Source of the DNA: Thermoplasmata archaeon | GTDB lineage: Archaea; Thermoplasmatota; Thermoplasmata; Methanomassiliicoccales; Methanomethylophilaceae | DNA: 64,000 nucleotides | Direction of reading: 5' to 3' | NCBI GenBank assembly: GCA_015063125.1 | Contig: SUTB01000001.1 | Span: 124,001-188,000 of the forward strand | Shown: positions 17,820 through 26,894 of the stretch, piece after piece | How the letters are laid out: every line of letters begins with the position of its first letter | Numbering within the stretch: position 1 is the stretch's first letter | The notes under the pieces: model-generated | The model's database searches: none | Told to the model about the DNA's origin: nothing | The model's input: the letters and a program-made list of their open reading frames with translations, nothing else | Made by a program: the position numbers and the translations under genes

Positions 17820-19559
17820 TCACTCCATTACTGGAGGCTCAACCCCTTCAGGGGTATCGACGAGCTTGACTCCTCTGTTCTGGTATTTCTTGATGAAGAG
17901 CAGTATGACGACCATGGTCACGATTCCGATGACGGTGACGATGGGGCTCTGCCAGAATCCAGCGATGAGGAAGAACACGAAGGATACTCCTGCGACCAGC
18001 AGTGCGTAGTAGACCTGGGTACCGACGTGGTTCAGGTGACTACACTGGGCTCCGGCCGACGACATGATGGTGGTGTCGGAAATGGGCGAGCAGTGGTCTC
18101 CGAAGACGGCTCCGGACAAGCAGGCACTGATTCCAACAATCATGAGGGTGGGGTCGTGGATGAACACCGCGTACACTATGGGAAGCAGGATACCGAAGGT
18201 TCCCCATGAGGTTCCGGTGGAGAACGCGATGAAACAGGCCAGCAGCATGAAGACTGCGGGCAGGAAGTTCATCAGGGCCTCAGCACCCTCTCCGACAAGG
18301 GAGTCGACGAACTCGGGCGCTCCGAGTCCGTATCTGGTAAGGCTGCAGATACACCATGCGAAGATTAGGATGGAGATCGCAGGGACCATGTTACGGAATC
18401 CGCGGGGGATGCACTCCATGGTCTGATCGAACGAGACCGTCCTCCTGCAGAGCACGTAAATGACTGTGAGGATCAGCGCGATGAGTGAACCGTATGCGAG
18501 AGCGGAGGATGCAGACGCGTCTCCGAAGGCTCCGAAGATGTCCATGTAGTAGTCCGAGCTGGGGTCGAAGAATCCGCCGGACCAGATGAGCATGATGATG
18601 CTCGCAGGGACCAGGAACAGGAAGATGGGAATGATGAGGTCTGCGACCCTTCCCTTGGGGTTGCCCTCTTCCACTTTCTCATTCTCGTAGGGTCTCTCCT
18701 CGGTTGTGAAGAGGTCACCCTTCTCTCTAGCGTTGGTCTCATGGACTTTCATCGGACCGAAGTCCAGGTCGATGAGGGCAATCGTGATGACCATCACGAT
18801 GGTGAACAGTGCGTAGAAGTTGTACTGGATTGATTCGATGAAGAGTCCGAATCCATCGGTTCCGTCCGGAAGATAGGAAGAAACCGCAGCCGCCCAAGAA
18901 CTGATGGGCGCGATGATACAGATGGGGGCAGCCATCGAGTCGATGAGGTATGCGAGCTTTGCACGGGAGATCTGGAATTTATCAGATACCGATCTCATGA
19001 CTTGACCGACTGTCAGACAGTTGAAGTAATCGTCCACGAAGATCAGGATTCCGAGGAAAGCGGTCATGAGCTGTGCTCCCTTGCGGCTCTTGATGTGGGA
19101 CAGGGCCCACTCTCCGTATGCGCGGCTTCCTCCGCTGATCAGCAGGAGGCATCCGATGATACCGAGGGCCACCAGGAAGAACAGGATTCCAGTATCGAGC
19201 GATCCCAGGAATCCCCAGGTGTCGTCGATGATCTCGATCTCCTCTCCAGTCACTGCATCGATGACAGTGTGTGAGGTGCTTCCATCCATGATGGAGATAA
19301 GCGTTGCTTCGAAGTTTCCGTCGCCGACGAATATTGCTGCCAGCACTATTCCGACGAACAGCGATGTATACACATCTTTCGTAGCCAATGCCAAGACGAT
19401 GGCGACAATTGGAGGCACGAGAGCCCAGAACGTTCCGTAGAACCTGTTCCCTCCCTCAATGGCCGGTGTTGTAACGAACGCTACCACAGCGATCGCTGCA
19501 ACGAGCAGGCTTATCACCAGCAGAAGCAATGGCTTGTGCTTTGTATTTGTCAAACTCAT
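17820..19559 (-). CDS. Na+/H+ antiporter, NhaC family
   Basis: A 579-residue membrane protein of the NhaC family with about 12-13 hydrophobic segments. Diagnostic stretches are ILIFVDDYFNCLTVGQVMRSVSD near residue 165 (in part), containing the paired Asp in a membrane helix, and ACLSGAVFGDHCSPISDTTIMSSAGAQ (in part) near residue 490. Both are hallmarks of the family. It likely exchanges Na+ for H+ or a metabolite, as NhaC relatives include malate/lactate exchangers. The ATG at 19559 is preferred over the one at 19565 because AGGTGA is then well spaced. Upstream lie a TATA-like ATTATAAAC and three 21-bp repeats. Confidence 0.92.
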   Translation of the reverse strand: MSLTNTKHKPLLLLVISLLVAAIAVVAFVTTPAIEGGNRFYGTFWALVPPIVAIVLALATKDVYTSLFVGIVLAAIFVGDGNFEATLISIMDGSTSHTVIDAVTGEEIEIIDDTWGFLGSLDTGILFFLVALGIIGCLLLISGGSRAYGEWALSHIKSRKGAQLMTAFLGILIFVDDYFNCLTVGQVMRSVSDKFQISRAKLAYLIDSMAAPICIIAPISSWAAAVSSYLPDGTDGFGLFIESIQYNFYALFTIVMVITIALIDLDFGPMKVHETNAREKGDLFTTEERPYENEKVEEGNPKGRVADLIIPIFLFLVPASIIMLIWSGGFFDPSSDYYMDIFGAFGDASASSALAYGSLIALILTVIYVLCRRTVSFDQTMECIPRGFRNMVPAISILIFAWCICSLTRYGLGAPEFVDSLVGEGAEALMNFLPAVFMLLACFIAFSTGTSWGTFGILLPIVYAVFIHDPTLMIVGISACLSGAVFGDHCSPISDTTIMSSAGAQCSHLNHVGTQVYYALLVAGVSFVFFLIAGFWQSPIVTVIGIVTMVVILLFIKKYQNRGVKLVDTPEGVEPPVME

Positions 19560-19615
19560 AGGCATTCACCTATAACGATTCGCGGATTCCTTTTTTGTTT
19601 ATAATGATAAAGGAC

Positions 19616-19678
19616 AATTATTCGAAATACGATAGTAATTATTCGAAAATCGGAATATATTATACGAAAAACTTCGAT
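19616..19678. repeat. three 21-bp direct repeats upstream of antiporter promoter
   Basis: Three tandem units of exactly 21 bp start at 19616, 19637 and 19658. The first 12 bases are AATTATTCGAAA, AATTATTCGAAA and TATTATACGAAA, and each unit also carries a second CGAT/TCGG-like element. The 21-bp period places each copy on the same face of the helix. They sit upstream of the antiporter TATA element, so they are best read as a cooperative regulator binding site. They are too few and too short for CRISPR. Confidence 0.7.
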
Positions 19679-19766
19679 AAAACCACGCATTCGGTCTGAA
19701 TGACATAACGGCGTATCGTATGTATTGGCAGCATTATCCATTGTGATGACTTCTAGAAGAAAAAGA

Positions 19767-19784
19767 CCGCACCCGAAGGTGCGG
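19767..19784 (-). terminator. hairpin downstream of thrS
   Basis: CCGCACC-CGAA-GGTGCGG lies 12 bases past the thrS stop. On the minus strand it is followed by TCTTTTTCTT, a strong terminator shape. Confidence 0.75.
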
Positions 19785-19795
19785 AATTAGTTTGA

Positions 19796-21550
19796 TCAAG
19801 CCCTGTCGGCGATCTCTTTCTGGAGGTCGGCGATGAAGTCATCGAGCTTGACGGTACCCTGGTCTCCTCCGTCCCTCTTCCTGACGGTGACTATGGTTCC
19901 GTCCTGGACCTCGTTCTCTCCGAGGACCAGCATGTAGGGGACCTTCTGGAGCTGAGCCTCACGGATCTTGTATCCGATCTTCTCGCCTCTGTTGTCCAGC
20001 TTTACCCTGATTCCGGCAGCCTTCAGCTTGGCAGCCACCTGCTCGGCATAGTCGAAGGACTTCTCGGAGACCGAGAGGACCCTGACCTGAACGGGTGCGA
20101 GCCAGGTGGGGAACTTTCCTCCGTAGTGCTCGATGAGGATTCCCATGAACCTGTCGATGGATCCGTAGATGACACGGTGGATCATGATGGGCCTGTGCTT
20201 CTCTCCGTCGGCTCCGATGTAGTTGATGTCGAACCTCTGGGGCAGCTGGAAGTCCAGCTGGATGGTTCCGCACTGCCAGGTCCTTCCGAGGGAGTCCTCG
20301 ACGTGGAAGTCGATCTTGGGTCCGTAGAACGCTCCGTCACCCTCGTGGATGGCGTACTCGCGTCCAAGCGAGTCCAGTGCCTTCTTGAGACCGTTGGTCG
20401 CCATCTCCCACTCCTCATCGGTTCCCATGGAGTTCTCGGGCCTGGTGGAGAGTTCGATGTGGTAGTTGAATCCGAATTTGGAATAGACCTCATCGACGAG
20501 CCTGACGACTCCTGCGATCTCGTCAGGGATCTGCTCGGGGGTCATGAAGATGTGTGCATCATCCTGGGTGAAGCATCTTACCCTGAACAGACCGTGGAGG
20601 GTTCCGGACCTCTCGTGCCTGTGCACGGTTCCGAGCTCTCCGAGCCTCAGGGGTAGCTCCTTGTAGGAGTGGTTCTCGTTCTTGTAGACGAGGATGCCTC
20701 CGGGGCAGTTCATCGGCTTGATGCAGTGGATCGCGTCATCGATGACAGTGGTGTACATGTTCTCCTTGTAGTGATCCCAGTGACCGGACCTCAGCCAAAG
20801 CTGCTGGTCCAGGATGAGCGGGGTGGAGATCTCGTAGTAGTTCTCGCGGGTGTGGAGCTCCCTCCAGTATTCGATGAGGGTGTTTCTGAGGACCATTCCC
20901 TTGGGGAGGTAGAACGGGAATCCCTGTCCCTCCTCCATGATGGTGAAGAGACCGAGCTCCTTTCCGAGCTTCCTGTGGTCTCTCTTCTTGGCCTCCTCGA
21001 GCATGGTGAGGTACTTGTCCAGCGCCTCCTTGGAATCCCATGCGGTACCGTAGATACGGGAGAGCATCTTGTTGTTCTCGTCGCCTCTCCAGTAGGCACC
21101 GGCTATGGATGTGAGCTTGAACGCTTTGACCGCTTTCGTGTATAGAGCGTGGGGTCCTGCACAGAGATCTACGAACTCGCCCTGCTTGTAGAAGCTGATG
21201 CTAGCATCCTGGGGTAGCTCGACCACGAGCTGGACCTTGTAGATCTCGCCTTTGGATTTCAGATAATCGATGGCTTCCTGCCTCGACATTGTGTATGTCT
21301 CGAGTTTCAGGTTCTCCTTTACGATCTTCTTCATCTCGGCCTCGATCTTCTCGAGGTCCTCGGGGACGAAACCGCCCTCCTTGTCGAAATCGTAGTAGAA
21401 TCCGTCTTCGATCGCAGGTCCAATCGCCAATTTGGTCCCGGGGTACAGCCTCTGCACCGCCTGGGCCATCACGTGGGCAGCCGTGTGCCTTATGACCTTC
21501 AGGTCATCTTCGCACTCGTTGACGCTGCCGTCGTTGTACAAAGCCTTCAT
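19796..21550 (-). CDS. thrS: threonyl-tRNA synthetase, bacterial type lacking the TGS domain
   Basis: A 584-residue class II synthetase that attaches Thr to tRNA-Thr. The bacterial-type N2 editing domain is present (RHTAAHVMAQAVQ with HxxxH near residue 22, and CAGPH near 135). It is followed by catalytic motif 2 (HRHERSGTLHGLFRVRCFTQDD in part), the zinc-binding MNCPGG Cys, and a C-terminal anticodon domain ending in QKEIADRA. The usual bacterial N-terminal TGS domain of about 60 residues is absent, and the archaeal-specific editing domain is absent too. The ATG at 21550 is preferred; a GTG at 21559 is in frame. The gene looks transferred from bacteria. Confidence 0.96.
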   Translation of the reverse strand: MKALYNDGSVNECEDDLKVIRHTAAHVMAQAVQRLYPGTKLAIGPAIEDGFYYDFDKEGGFVPEDLEKIEAEMKKIVKENLKLETYTMSRQEAIDYLKSKGEIYKVQLVVELPQDASISFYKQGEFVDLCAGPHALYTKAVKAFKLTSIAGAYWRGDENNKMLSRIYGTAWDSKEALDKYLTMLEEAKKRDHRKLGKELGLFTIMEEGQGFPFYLPKGMVLRNTLIEYWRELHTRENYYEISTPLILDQQLWLRSGHWDHYKENMYTTVIDDAIHCIKPMNCPGGILVYKNENHSYKELPLRLGELGTVHRHERSGTLHGLFRVRCFTQDDAHIFMTPEQIPDEIAGVVRLVDEVYSKFGFNYHIELSTRPENSMGTDEEWEMATNGLKKALDSLGREYAIHEGDGAFYGPKIDFHVEDSLGRTWQCGTIQLDFQLPQRFDINYIGADGEKHRPIMIHRVIYGSIDRFMGILIEHYGGKFPTWLAPVQVRVLSVSEKSFDYAEQVAAKLKAAGIRVKLDNRGEKIGYKIREAQLQKVPYMLVLGENEVQDGTIVTVRKRDGGDQGTVKLDDFIADLQKEIADRA

Positions 21551-21671
21551 TTCAATCACTATCGACCCGTCGACATACCTCGCCGGCTGGGATTTAATTT
21601 TGTAAGGGGTGGGTATGTTTCATTGTTTTTATATGTTGTTGGCGGGAGCGCCAGTATTGTGGAAGGTAGAA

Positions 21672-21709
21672 GATATAAATCCGCTAATGAAGATGGTTGC
21701 TTAGTCAAC
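21672..21709 (+). promoter_or_regulatory. TATA box with overlapping MarR-like operator
   Basis: A TATA element (GATATAAAT, 21672-21680) precedes the ABC exporter operon. GTTGCTTAGTCAAC at 21696-21709 covers the expected transcription start. The same 14-bp core, differing at one central base, lies at the same place in the ABC-2 exporter operon near 41,340. The position implies repression. The motif shape recalls operators of MarR-family repressors, but no such gene is in the window. Confidence 0.55.
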
Positions 21710-21726
21710 TATAGAGGGGCGATGGA

Positions 21727-23463
21727 CTGAAGAGTGTACTGAGATTCCTGAAACCTTCACACTGGGCACTGCTGGCCCTCATGACCGTAGTGATTTCCAC
21801 TCAGGTATTCTTCGACCTGGAGATCCCGGGATACATGGCCAGAATCACGGTCCTTCTCAGTCAGAGCAGCCCTGCCAATCTGATCATGGACGAGGGGCTC
21901 GCCATGATCGGATGCTCCATCGCCAGTGTGTTCTGTTCCGTCGCTGCCGGAGGCATCGCTGCATATGTCGCATCGGAGTTCGCGAAGATCCTCAGGAAGA
22001 AGCAGTTCGAGAAGGTACAATCCTTCTCGCCGGAGGAGATGGGCAGATTCAACATCTACAGTCTCATAACCCGTTCGACCAATGATGTCACCCAGGTTCA
22101 GCTGGCCATGGGCAGGACATCCAAGCTTATCGTCATGGTCCCGGTGATGACATACATAGCGTTGAGCAAGGTGGCTACCGGAAGCTGGGAATGGACCGAG
22201 GTCACAGCTGTCGGAATCACCGCCATCATCATCGTCCAGATCTTCATGCTTTACTACGTAATACCGCGCTACAGGAAGGTCCAGGGATACACCGACGAGA
22301 TGAACAGGACCGTGAGGGAAGGTCTCTCCGGAGTGAGGGTCATCCGTGCCTTCAACGCAGAGGATTATCAGAACAGGAAGGCCGATGACGCTAACGATGA
22401 ACTCACAGAGAACAATCTCTACGCATCCCGTCTGCTGGCGTTCACCCGCCCTTTCAACGGTGTGGTCCAAAACATACTGACCGTGGCCATATACATGCTG
22501 GGCGCAGGGATCATATTAGCCGCTTCGGCCGATGACGCGCTCATAGTGTTCTCGAATATGATCGTATTCTCCTCGTACATCATGTACGTCGTATCCGCCT
22601 TCATCCTTCTGGCCCATGTCGCGATGGGATTGCCCAGAGCTATCATCTGCGGAAGGAGGGTCAGAGAAGTCATCGATACCGACACCACAATCCTGAACGG
22701 AACCGTCACCGAATCAGAGGATACCGATGTTTGCATCTCGTTCAAGGATGTCGCGTTCGCCTATCCTGGCAGCAAGGCAGAGGCTCTTTCCGGCATATCG
22801 TTCGATGTGCGCAGGGGAGAGACCGTCGCAGTCATAGGACAGACCGGTTCAGGAAAGACCTCGCTGGTCAATCTGGTCCCCCGCATGTTCGACGCCACCT
22901 CAGGCAAGGTGGTGATCGATGGCATCGATGTCAAGGACTATGATCTGGACGTTCTCCGTTCGAAGATCGGTTACGCAACCCAGAAACCAATGCTCTTCTC
23001 GGGAACGGCGAGATTCAACATCGGATACGGCAGATCTGATTGTTCCGACGATGAGATGATGGCCGCAGCCCGCGTGGCATGCATAGACACATTCCTGCAA
23101 TCGAAGGAAGGATTGGATACAGTCGTAGAGCAGATGGGAAGCAACCTCTCGGGCGGACAGAGGCAGAGGATATCCATCGCCAGAGCGGTCTGCAAGCGTC
23201 CTGAGATCTACATCTTCGACGATACCTTCTCCGCATTGGATTTCAAGACGGACGCTCAGGTCCGCAGGAACCTGAAGAAGGAGACTTCAGGTTCCACCAT
23301 ACTCATCGTATCGCAAAGGATAGGGACGATAGCCGATGCCGACAGGATAATAGTCCTTTCCGACGGAAAGATGGTCGGTAACGGCAAGCACGAACAACTC
23401 ATGAAGGATTGCGATATCTACAGGGAGATGGCCAGGATCCAGGACTACGAGGTGATGGAATGA
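21727..23463 (+). CDS. ABC exporter half-transporter, first of a pair
   Basis: A roughly 578-residue type I ABC exporter subunit: an N-terminal six-helix membrane domain, then an ATPase domain. Walker A is GQTGSGKTSLVN, the signature NLSGGQRQRISIARA, and Walker B IYIFDDTFSALD. The residue after Walker B is Asp rather than Glu, so this half carries a degenerate ATP site, as in heterodimeric exporters. The start is uncertain: homology (LKSVLRFLKPSHWALLAL) needs a CTG at 21727 placed 7 bases after AGGGG, while the first in-frame ATG (21781) would remove the first membrane segment. Its stop overlaps the next gene. Confidence 0.9.
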   Translation: MKSVLRFLKPSHWALLALMTVVISTQVFFDLEIPGYMARITVLLSQSSPANLIMDEGLAMIGCSIASVFCSVAAGGIAAYVASEFAKILRKKQFEKVQSFSPEEMGRFNIYSLITRSTNDVTQVQLAMGRTSKLIVMVPVMTYIALSKVATGSWEWTEVTAVGITAIIIVQIFMLYYVIPRYRKVQGYTDEMNRTVREGLSGVRVIRAFNAEDYQNRKADDANDELTENNLYASRLLAFTRPFNGVVQNILTVAIYMLGAGIILAASADDALIVFSNMIVFSSYIMYVVSAFILLAHVAMGLPRAIICGRRVREVIDTDTTILNGTVTESEDTDVCISFKDVAFAYPGSKAEALSGISFDVRRGETVAVIGQTGSGKTSLVNLVPRMFDATSGKVVIDGIDVKDYDLDVLRSKIGYATQKPMLFSGTARFNIGYGRSDCSDDEMMAAARVACIDTFLQSKEGLDTVVEQMGSNLSGGQRQRISIARAVCKRPEIYIFDDTFSALDFKTDAQVRRNLKKETSGSTILIVSQRIGTIADADRIIVLSDGKMVGNGKHEQLMKDCDIYREMARIQDYEVME

Positions 23464-25226
23464 TGGATTCCAAGAAGCCTGAGAATTTCACCGAGGCCTG
23501 GAAGGACATCTTCAGATACATCAAGCGCTACAAGTATCTGTTCGTGGTGACCGCTGCGCTGTCCGCGATATCTTCCGGACTTGCCTTGCTCGGTCCCTAT
23601 TACATCAGCGACATGACCAACCTCATCAAGGAAGGGCTAGAGACCGTGATGGATTATGATTCCGTCATATCCATCGGTTACCTGCTGATCACGATCTACG
23701 TGGTCAGCGGGTTGCTGAACTTCTTCGAGAACTATCTGATGGCCACAGTGTCTCAGAGATGCGCACAGATGTTCCGCAGGGACATCTCAAGGAAGATGAA
23801 CAGGATCCCCCTCAGGTACTTCGACCAGTCATCGAAAGGGGATGTGATGAGCCGTGTCACCAATGATGTGGACACGCTCGGTATGTCTATGAACCAATGC
23901 ATAGGGTCTTTGGTGACCGCCATAACGACTCTGAGCATGGCATTCATCCTGATGGTGTTCCTGGACATCCATCTTACCATACTCTCAGTGGCGATAGCCG
24001 TTGTCGGTTTCATCCTGGTGAAGACCATCGCCAAACGCACCCAGAAATACTTCAGGTCGCAGCAGAAGAACCTCGGTGCCATGAACGGACTTGTCGAAGA
24101 GCAGTACACTGGGCATGCTGTAGTCACCATCTACGCAGGCCAGAAGGAGGCCATGGACAGGTTCAACAAGATCAACGACGAGCTTGGGCACACCGCTTTC
24201 AGGTCCCAGTTCCTGGGAAGCGTCTCAGCATATCTCAGCGGTCTGATCAGCAATGTGGCCTACGTACTGATCTGTGTCGCCGGGGCGCTGCTGTATATGA
24301 ACGGAACGATAACCTTCGGAGTCATCGTGGCGTTCATGATCTACGTCAAGATGTTCACCAGCGCCTTCTCTCAGATTTCCAATGCCATCGTCAGCATGCA
24401 GTCCGTAGCGGCAGCGGCGGAGAGGGTGTTCATATTCCTGGGCTATGACGAGATGCCTCAGGAGAGGGAGGTTGTGGACATATCGGGCATCAAAGGAAAG
24501 GTGGAGTTCAGGGATGTCAGCTTCGGTTACGATGAGAAGAAGGTGATCAACAATCTGTCCCTTTCTGTGGAATCCGGGCAGAAGGTTGCCATAGTCGGAC
24601 CTACCGGTGCTGGTAAGACCACTCTCATAAACCTCCTTATGAGGTTCTACGAGGTAGATTCTGGAGAGATACTGATCGATGGCATACCTGTCAAGGAGAT
24701 GACCAGGGAACAGGTCAGGAGCCTGTTCGGAATGGTTCTTCAGGAGACATGGACGTTTGAAGGGACGTTGAGGGAGAACATCGTGTTCAATGCCGAAGGC
24801 ATAACCGACAATAAGCTCGATGAGGTATGCAAGGCCGTCGGCCTCAATCACCTGGTCGCATCGTTGCCGCAAGGTTACGACACGAAGATGGGTGATGCGG
24901 AATCAATATCGGTGGGCCAGAAGCAGCAGATCGCCATCGCAAGGGCGATGATCGGCGATCCCAAGATGATAATTCTCGATGAGGCGACTAGCTCTGTGGA
25001 TCCGCTGACCGAGAAGCTCATCAAACAGGCCACCGACCGCATGATGGATAACAGGACGTCATTCGTCATTGCCCACAGGTTATCCACCATCGTGGATGCC
25101 GATCTGATCCTTGTCGTCAGGGACGGAGAGATCGTCGAGACCGGCAGGCATGAAGAGCTGTTGAAGAAGGGCGGATTCTACAAGGACCTCTTCATCAGCC
25201 AGTTCGATGTGGCCGACACAGCATGA
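23463..25226 (+). CDS. ABC exporter half-transporter, second of a pair
   Basis: A 587-residue partner subunit with a six-helix membrane domain and an ATPase domain: Walker A GPTGAGKTTLINLL, Walker B MIILDEATSSVD with the normal catalytic Glu. The signature is degenerate: SISVGQKQQIAIARA in place of LSGGQ. With the first subunit lacking the Glu and this one lacking a canonical LSGGQ, the pair forms one active and one degenerate site, as in LmrCD/TM287-288-type multidrug exporters. The ATG at 23463 shares a base with the preceding TGA and follows GAGGTGA; the ATG at 23460 is also possible. Confidence 0.93.
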   Translation: MDSKKPENFTEAWKDIFRYIKRYKYLFVVTAALSAISSGLALLGPYYISDMTNLIKEGLETVMDYDSVISIGYLLITIYVVSGLLNFFENYLMATVSQRCAQMFRRDISRKMNRIPLRYFDQSSKGDVMSRVTNDVDTLGMSMNQCIGSLVTAITTLSMAFILMVFLDIHLTILSVAIAVVGFILVKTIAKRTQKYFRSQQKNLGAMNGLVEEQYTGHAVVTIYAGQKEAMDRFNKINDELGHTAFRSQFLGSVSAYLSGLISNVAYVLICVAGALLYMNGTITFGVIVAFMIYVKMFTSAFSQISNAIVSMQSVAAAAERVFIFLGYDEMPQEREVVDISGIKGKVEFRDVSFGYDEKKVINNLSLSVESGQKVAIVGPTGAGKTTLINLLMRFYEVDSGEILIDGIPVKEMTREQVRSLFGMVLQETWTFEGTLRENIVFNAEGITDNKLDEVCKAVGLNHLVASLPQGYDTKMGDAESISVGQKQQIAIARAMIGDPKMIILDEATSSVDPLTEKLIKQATDRMMDNRTSFVIAHRLSTIVDADLILVVRDGEIVETGRHEELLKKGGFYKDLFISQFDVADTA

Positions 25227-25305
25227 TAGGCTTCCGATTCAACTGTACTCGATAATCTATGATTATCAGAAATAGGTTAATCTATGCTCATGCTGATACG
25301 GAACC

Positions 25306-25749
25306 ATGGATCCGTTCATGATATCCTGCATAATACTGATCGCAGGTGCAGCGTTCCTCGTGTATGAGGTGTTCGCACCAGGCGGCTTCTGCGTGATCCC
25401 GGGAGTGGTCCTGTTGGTCCTCGGTGTGGTCGGTCTTTTCTGGCCGGACATCCTGATGAGCATCTGGTCTCCCGTGATCGCATTGGTCGTAGCGATACCC
25501 GTGACTCTAATCACGCTCAAGGCTTACCAATACCTGGCGAAACCGGAGCCTCCGTCGACAACGGTTGCGGAATCTCTGGTCGGTAAGACGGGAGTGGTCA
25601 CGGTGGCCACGGAGATGGGAAATATGAAGGGCAAGGTCAGGATCAGCGGCGATCTCTGGTCAGCGACATCCGACGAGCCCATCGAGGAAGGAACGGAAGT
25701 AGTAGTCGAGAGTAGCGAAGGCGTGCATGTCCACGTCCGCAGAGCATGA
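25306..25749 (+). CDS. NfeD-like membrane protein
   Basis: A 147-residue short NfeD homologue: two to three hydrophobic segments in the first 80 residues and a C-terminal OB-like domain (VGKTGVVTVATEMG.. GTEVVVESSEGVHVHVRRA). It lacks the protease domain of long NfeD forms. It is directly upstream of an SPFH/stomatin gene (9 bases), the classic conserved pair of membrane microdomain proteins. The start at 25306 is the first ATG; a TATA-like AGGTTAATCTA lies just upstream. Confidence 0.9.
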   Translation: MDPFMISCIILIAGAAFLVYEVFAPGGFCVIPGVVLLVLGVVGLFWPDILMSIWSPVIALVVAIPVTLITLKAYQYLAKPEPPSTTVAESLVGKTGVVTVATEMGNMKGKVRISGDLWSATSDEPIEEGTEVVVESSEGVHVHVRRA

Positions 25750-25758
25750 GGTGTTCAA

Positions 25759-26826
25759 ATGGATGAGATGATAATGATCATGACAGCGGTGGTGATCATC
25801 GCTGTGGTGCTCGTAATATCGAGCGGAATCAAGATCGTCAGGCCCTACGAACAAGCCATCTATATGAGGCTCGGAAAGTTCGTCAGGGTTCTGAACCAGG
25901 GACTGAATGTGGTATTCCCGCTTATCAACGAGGTCGTCAAGATGGATCTCCGTACCGAGGTCCTGGACGTTCCCAAGCAGGAAGTCATCACGAAGGACAA
26001 CTCCCCCGTGGAGGTAGATGCGGTCATTTACATCAAGGTGACCGATCCCAAGAACGCATATTTCGAGGTCTCCAACTACAGATTCGCAACCGTCAATCTG
26101 GCACAGACTACCCTGAGGTCCATCATCGGAGACATGGAGCTCGATGAGATCCTGTCCTCGAGAGAGAAGATCAACGTCAGCCTCAGAGACATCCTCGATG
26201 AGAACACCGACAAGTGGGGGGTCAAGATCGAGGCCGTCGAGATCAGGGAAGTCAACCCCGCCAGGAAGGTCAAGGACTCCATGGAGGAGCAGACCTCGGC
26301 GGAGAGGAAGAGGCGTGCAGCCATCCTCGAGGCGGACGGACAGAAGAGGGCGGCCATCCTGGAAGCCGAGGGAAAGAAGAGGTCCCGTATCCTCGAGGCA
26401 GAGGGTCTGAGGCAGTCCATGATCCTCGAGGCAGAGGGAAAGAGGCTGGCAACCATCCTGGAGGGACAGGGAGAGGCCCAGAAGCTGAGGATCCTCTCAG
26501 TCGGAGCCGCGACCATGGATTCCAAGGCCATGTCCGTGCTTTCCATGCAGACCCTTCAGAAGGTCGGAGAGGGAGAGTCCTCGAAGATATTCTTCCCCAT
26601 GGAAGTCACCAAGCTGGTCGAGGGCGTATCCGAATACCTGGGCACCGCCAAGAACGTTCCTGACAGGGAAGTCTCTGATGTGGATTCCATCCGCAAGGCG
26701 GTCGGGGATCCCGACGATGTGCTCGGACCCATCCCGTCGATGGAGGATATCGCTGCAGAATCTTCAAAGGCCAGTGCCGAAGCCGCCAAGATGGAGGACG
26801 ATGTCCTCCCTGACGACAAAATCTGA
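25759..26826 (+). CDS. SPFH domain protein (stomatin/slipin type)
   Basis: A 355-residue membrane-anchored scaffold protein. A single N-terminal hydrophobic segment (residues 5-24) is followed by the SPFH domain: KIVRPYEQAIYMRLGKFVR near 30, VITKDNSPVEVDAVIY near 75, and WGVKIEAVEIREVNPARKV near 155. A long helical region then has repeated A-I-L-E-A-(D/E)-G blocks (residues 185-235), the expected coiled coil. The C-terminal 50 residues are acidic. GAGGTG precedes the ATG. With NfeD upstream it likely organises membrane patches and controls protease access. Confidence 0.95.
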   Translation: MDEMIMIMTAVVIIAVVLVISSGIKIVRPYEQAIYMRLGKFVRVLNQGLNVVFPLINEVVKMDLRTEVLDVPKQEVITKDNSPVEVDAVIYIKVTDPKNAYFEVSNYRFATVNLAQTTLRSIIGDMELDEILSSREKINVSLRDILDENTDKWGVKIEAVEIREVNPARKVKDSMEEQTSAERKRRAAILEADGQKRAAILEAEGKKRSRILEAEGLRQSMILEAEGKRLATILEGQGEAQKLRILSVGAATMDSKAMSVLSMQTLQKVGEGESSKIFFPMEVTKLVEGVSEYLGTAKNVPDREVSDVDSIRKAVGDPDDVLGPIPSMEDIAAESSKASAEAAKMEDDVLPDDKI

Positions 26827-26833
26827 AAAACAA

Positions 26834-26848
26834 GGGGGCCATGCCCCC
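26834..26848 (+). terminator. hairpin with T-rich tail after SPFH gene
   Basis: GGGGGC-CAT-GCCCCC is followed by TCTTTC, eight bases past the SPFH stop. Confidence 0.65.
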
Positions 26849-26894
26849 TCTTTCGATTATAGTCCTTTTATACTCCTCTGATGTTGCTCGGAAC

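Noticed and set aside
19616-19678. CRISPR array
   Set aside because: Only three units, 21-bp total period, no spacers and no cas genes.
19556-19741. 61-codon leftward reading frame over the iterons
   Set aside because: Repeat-derived, no ribosome site, overlaps the antiporter start and promoter.
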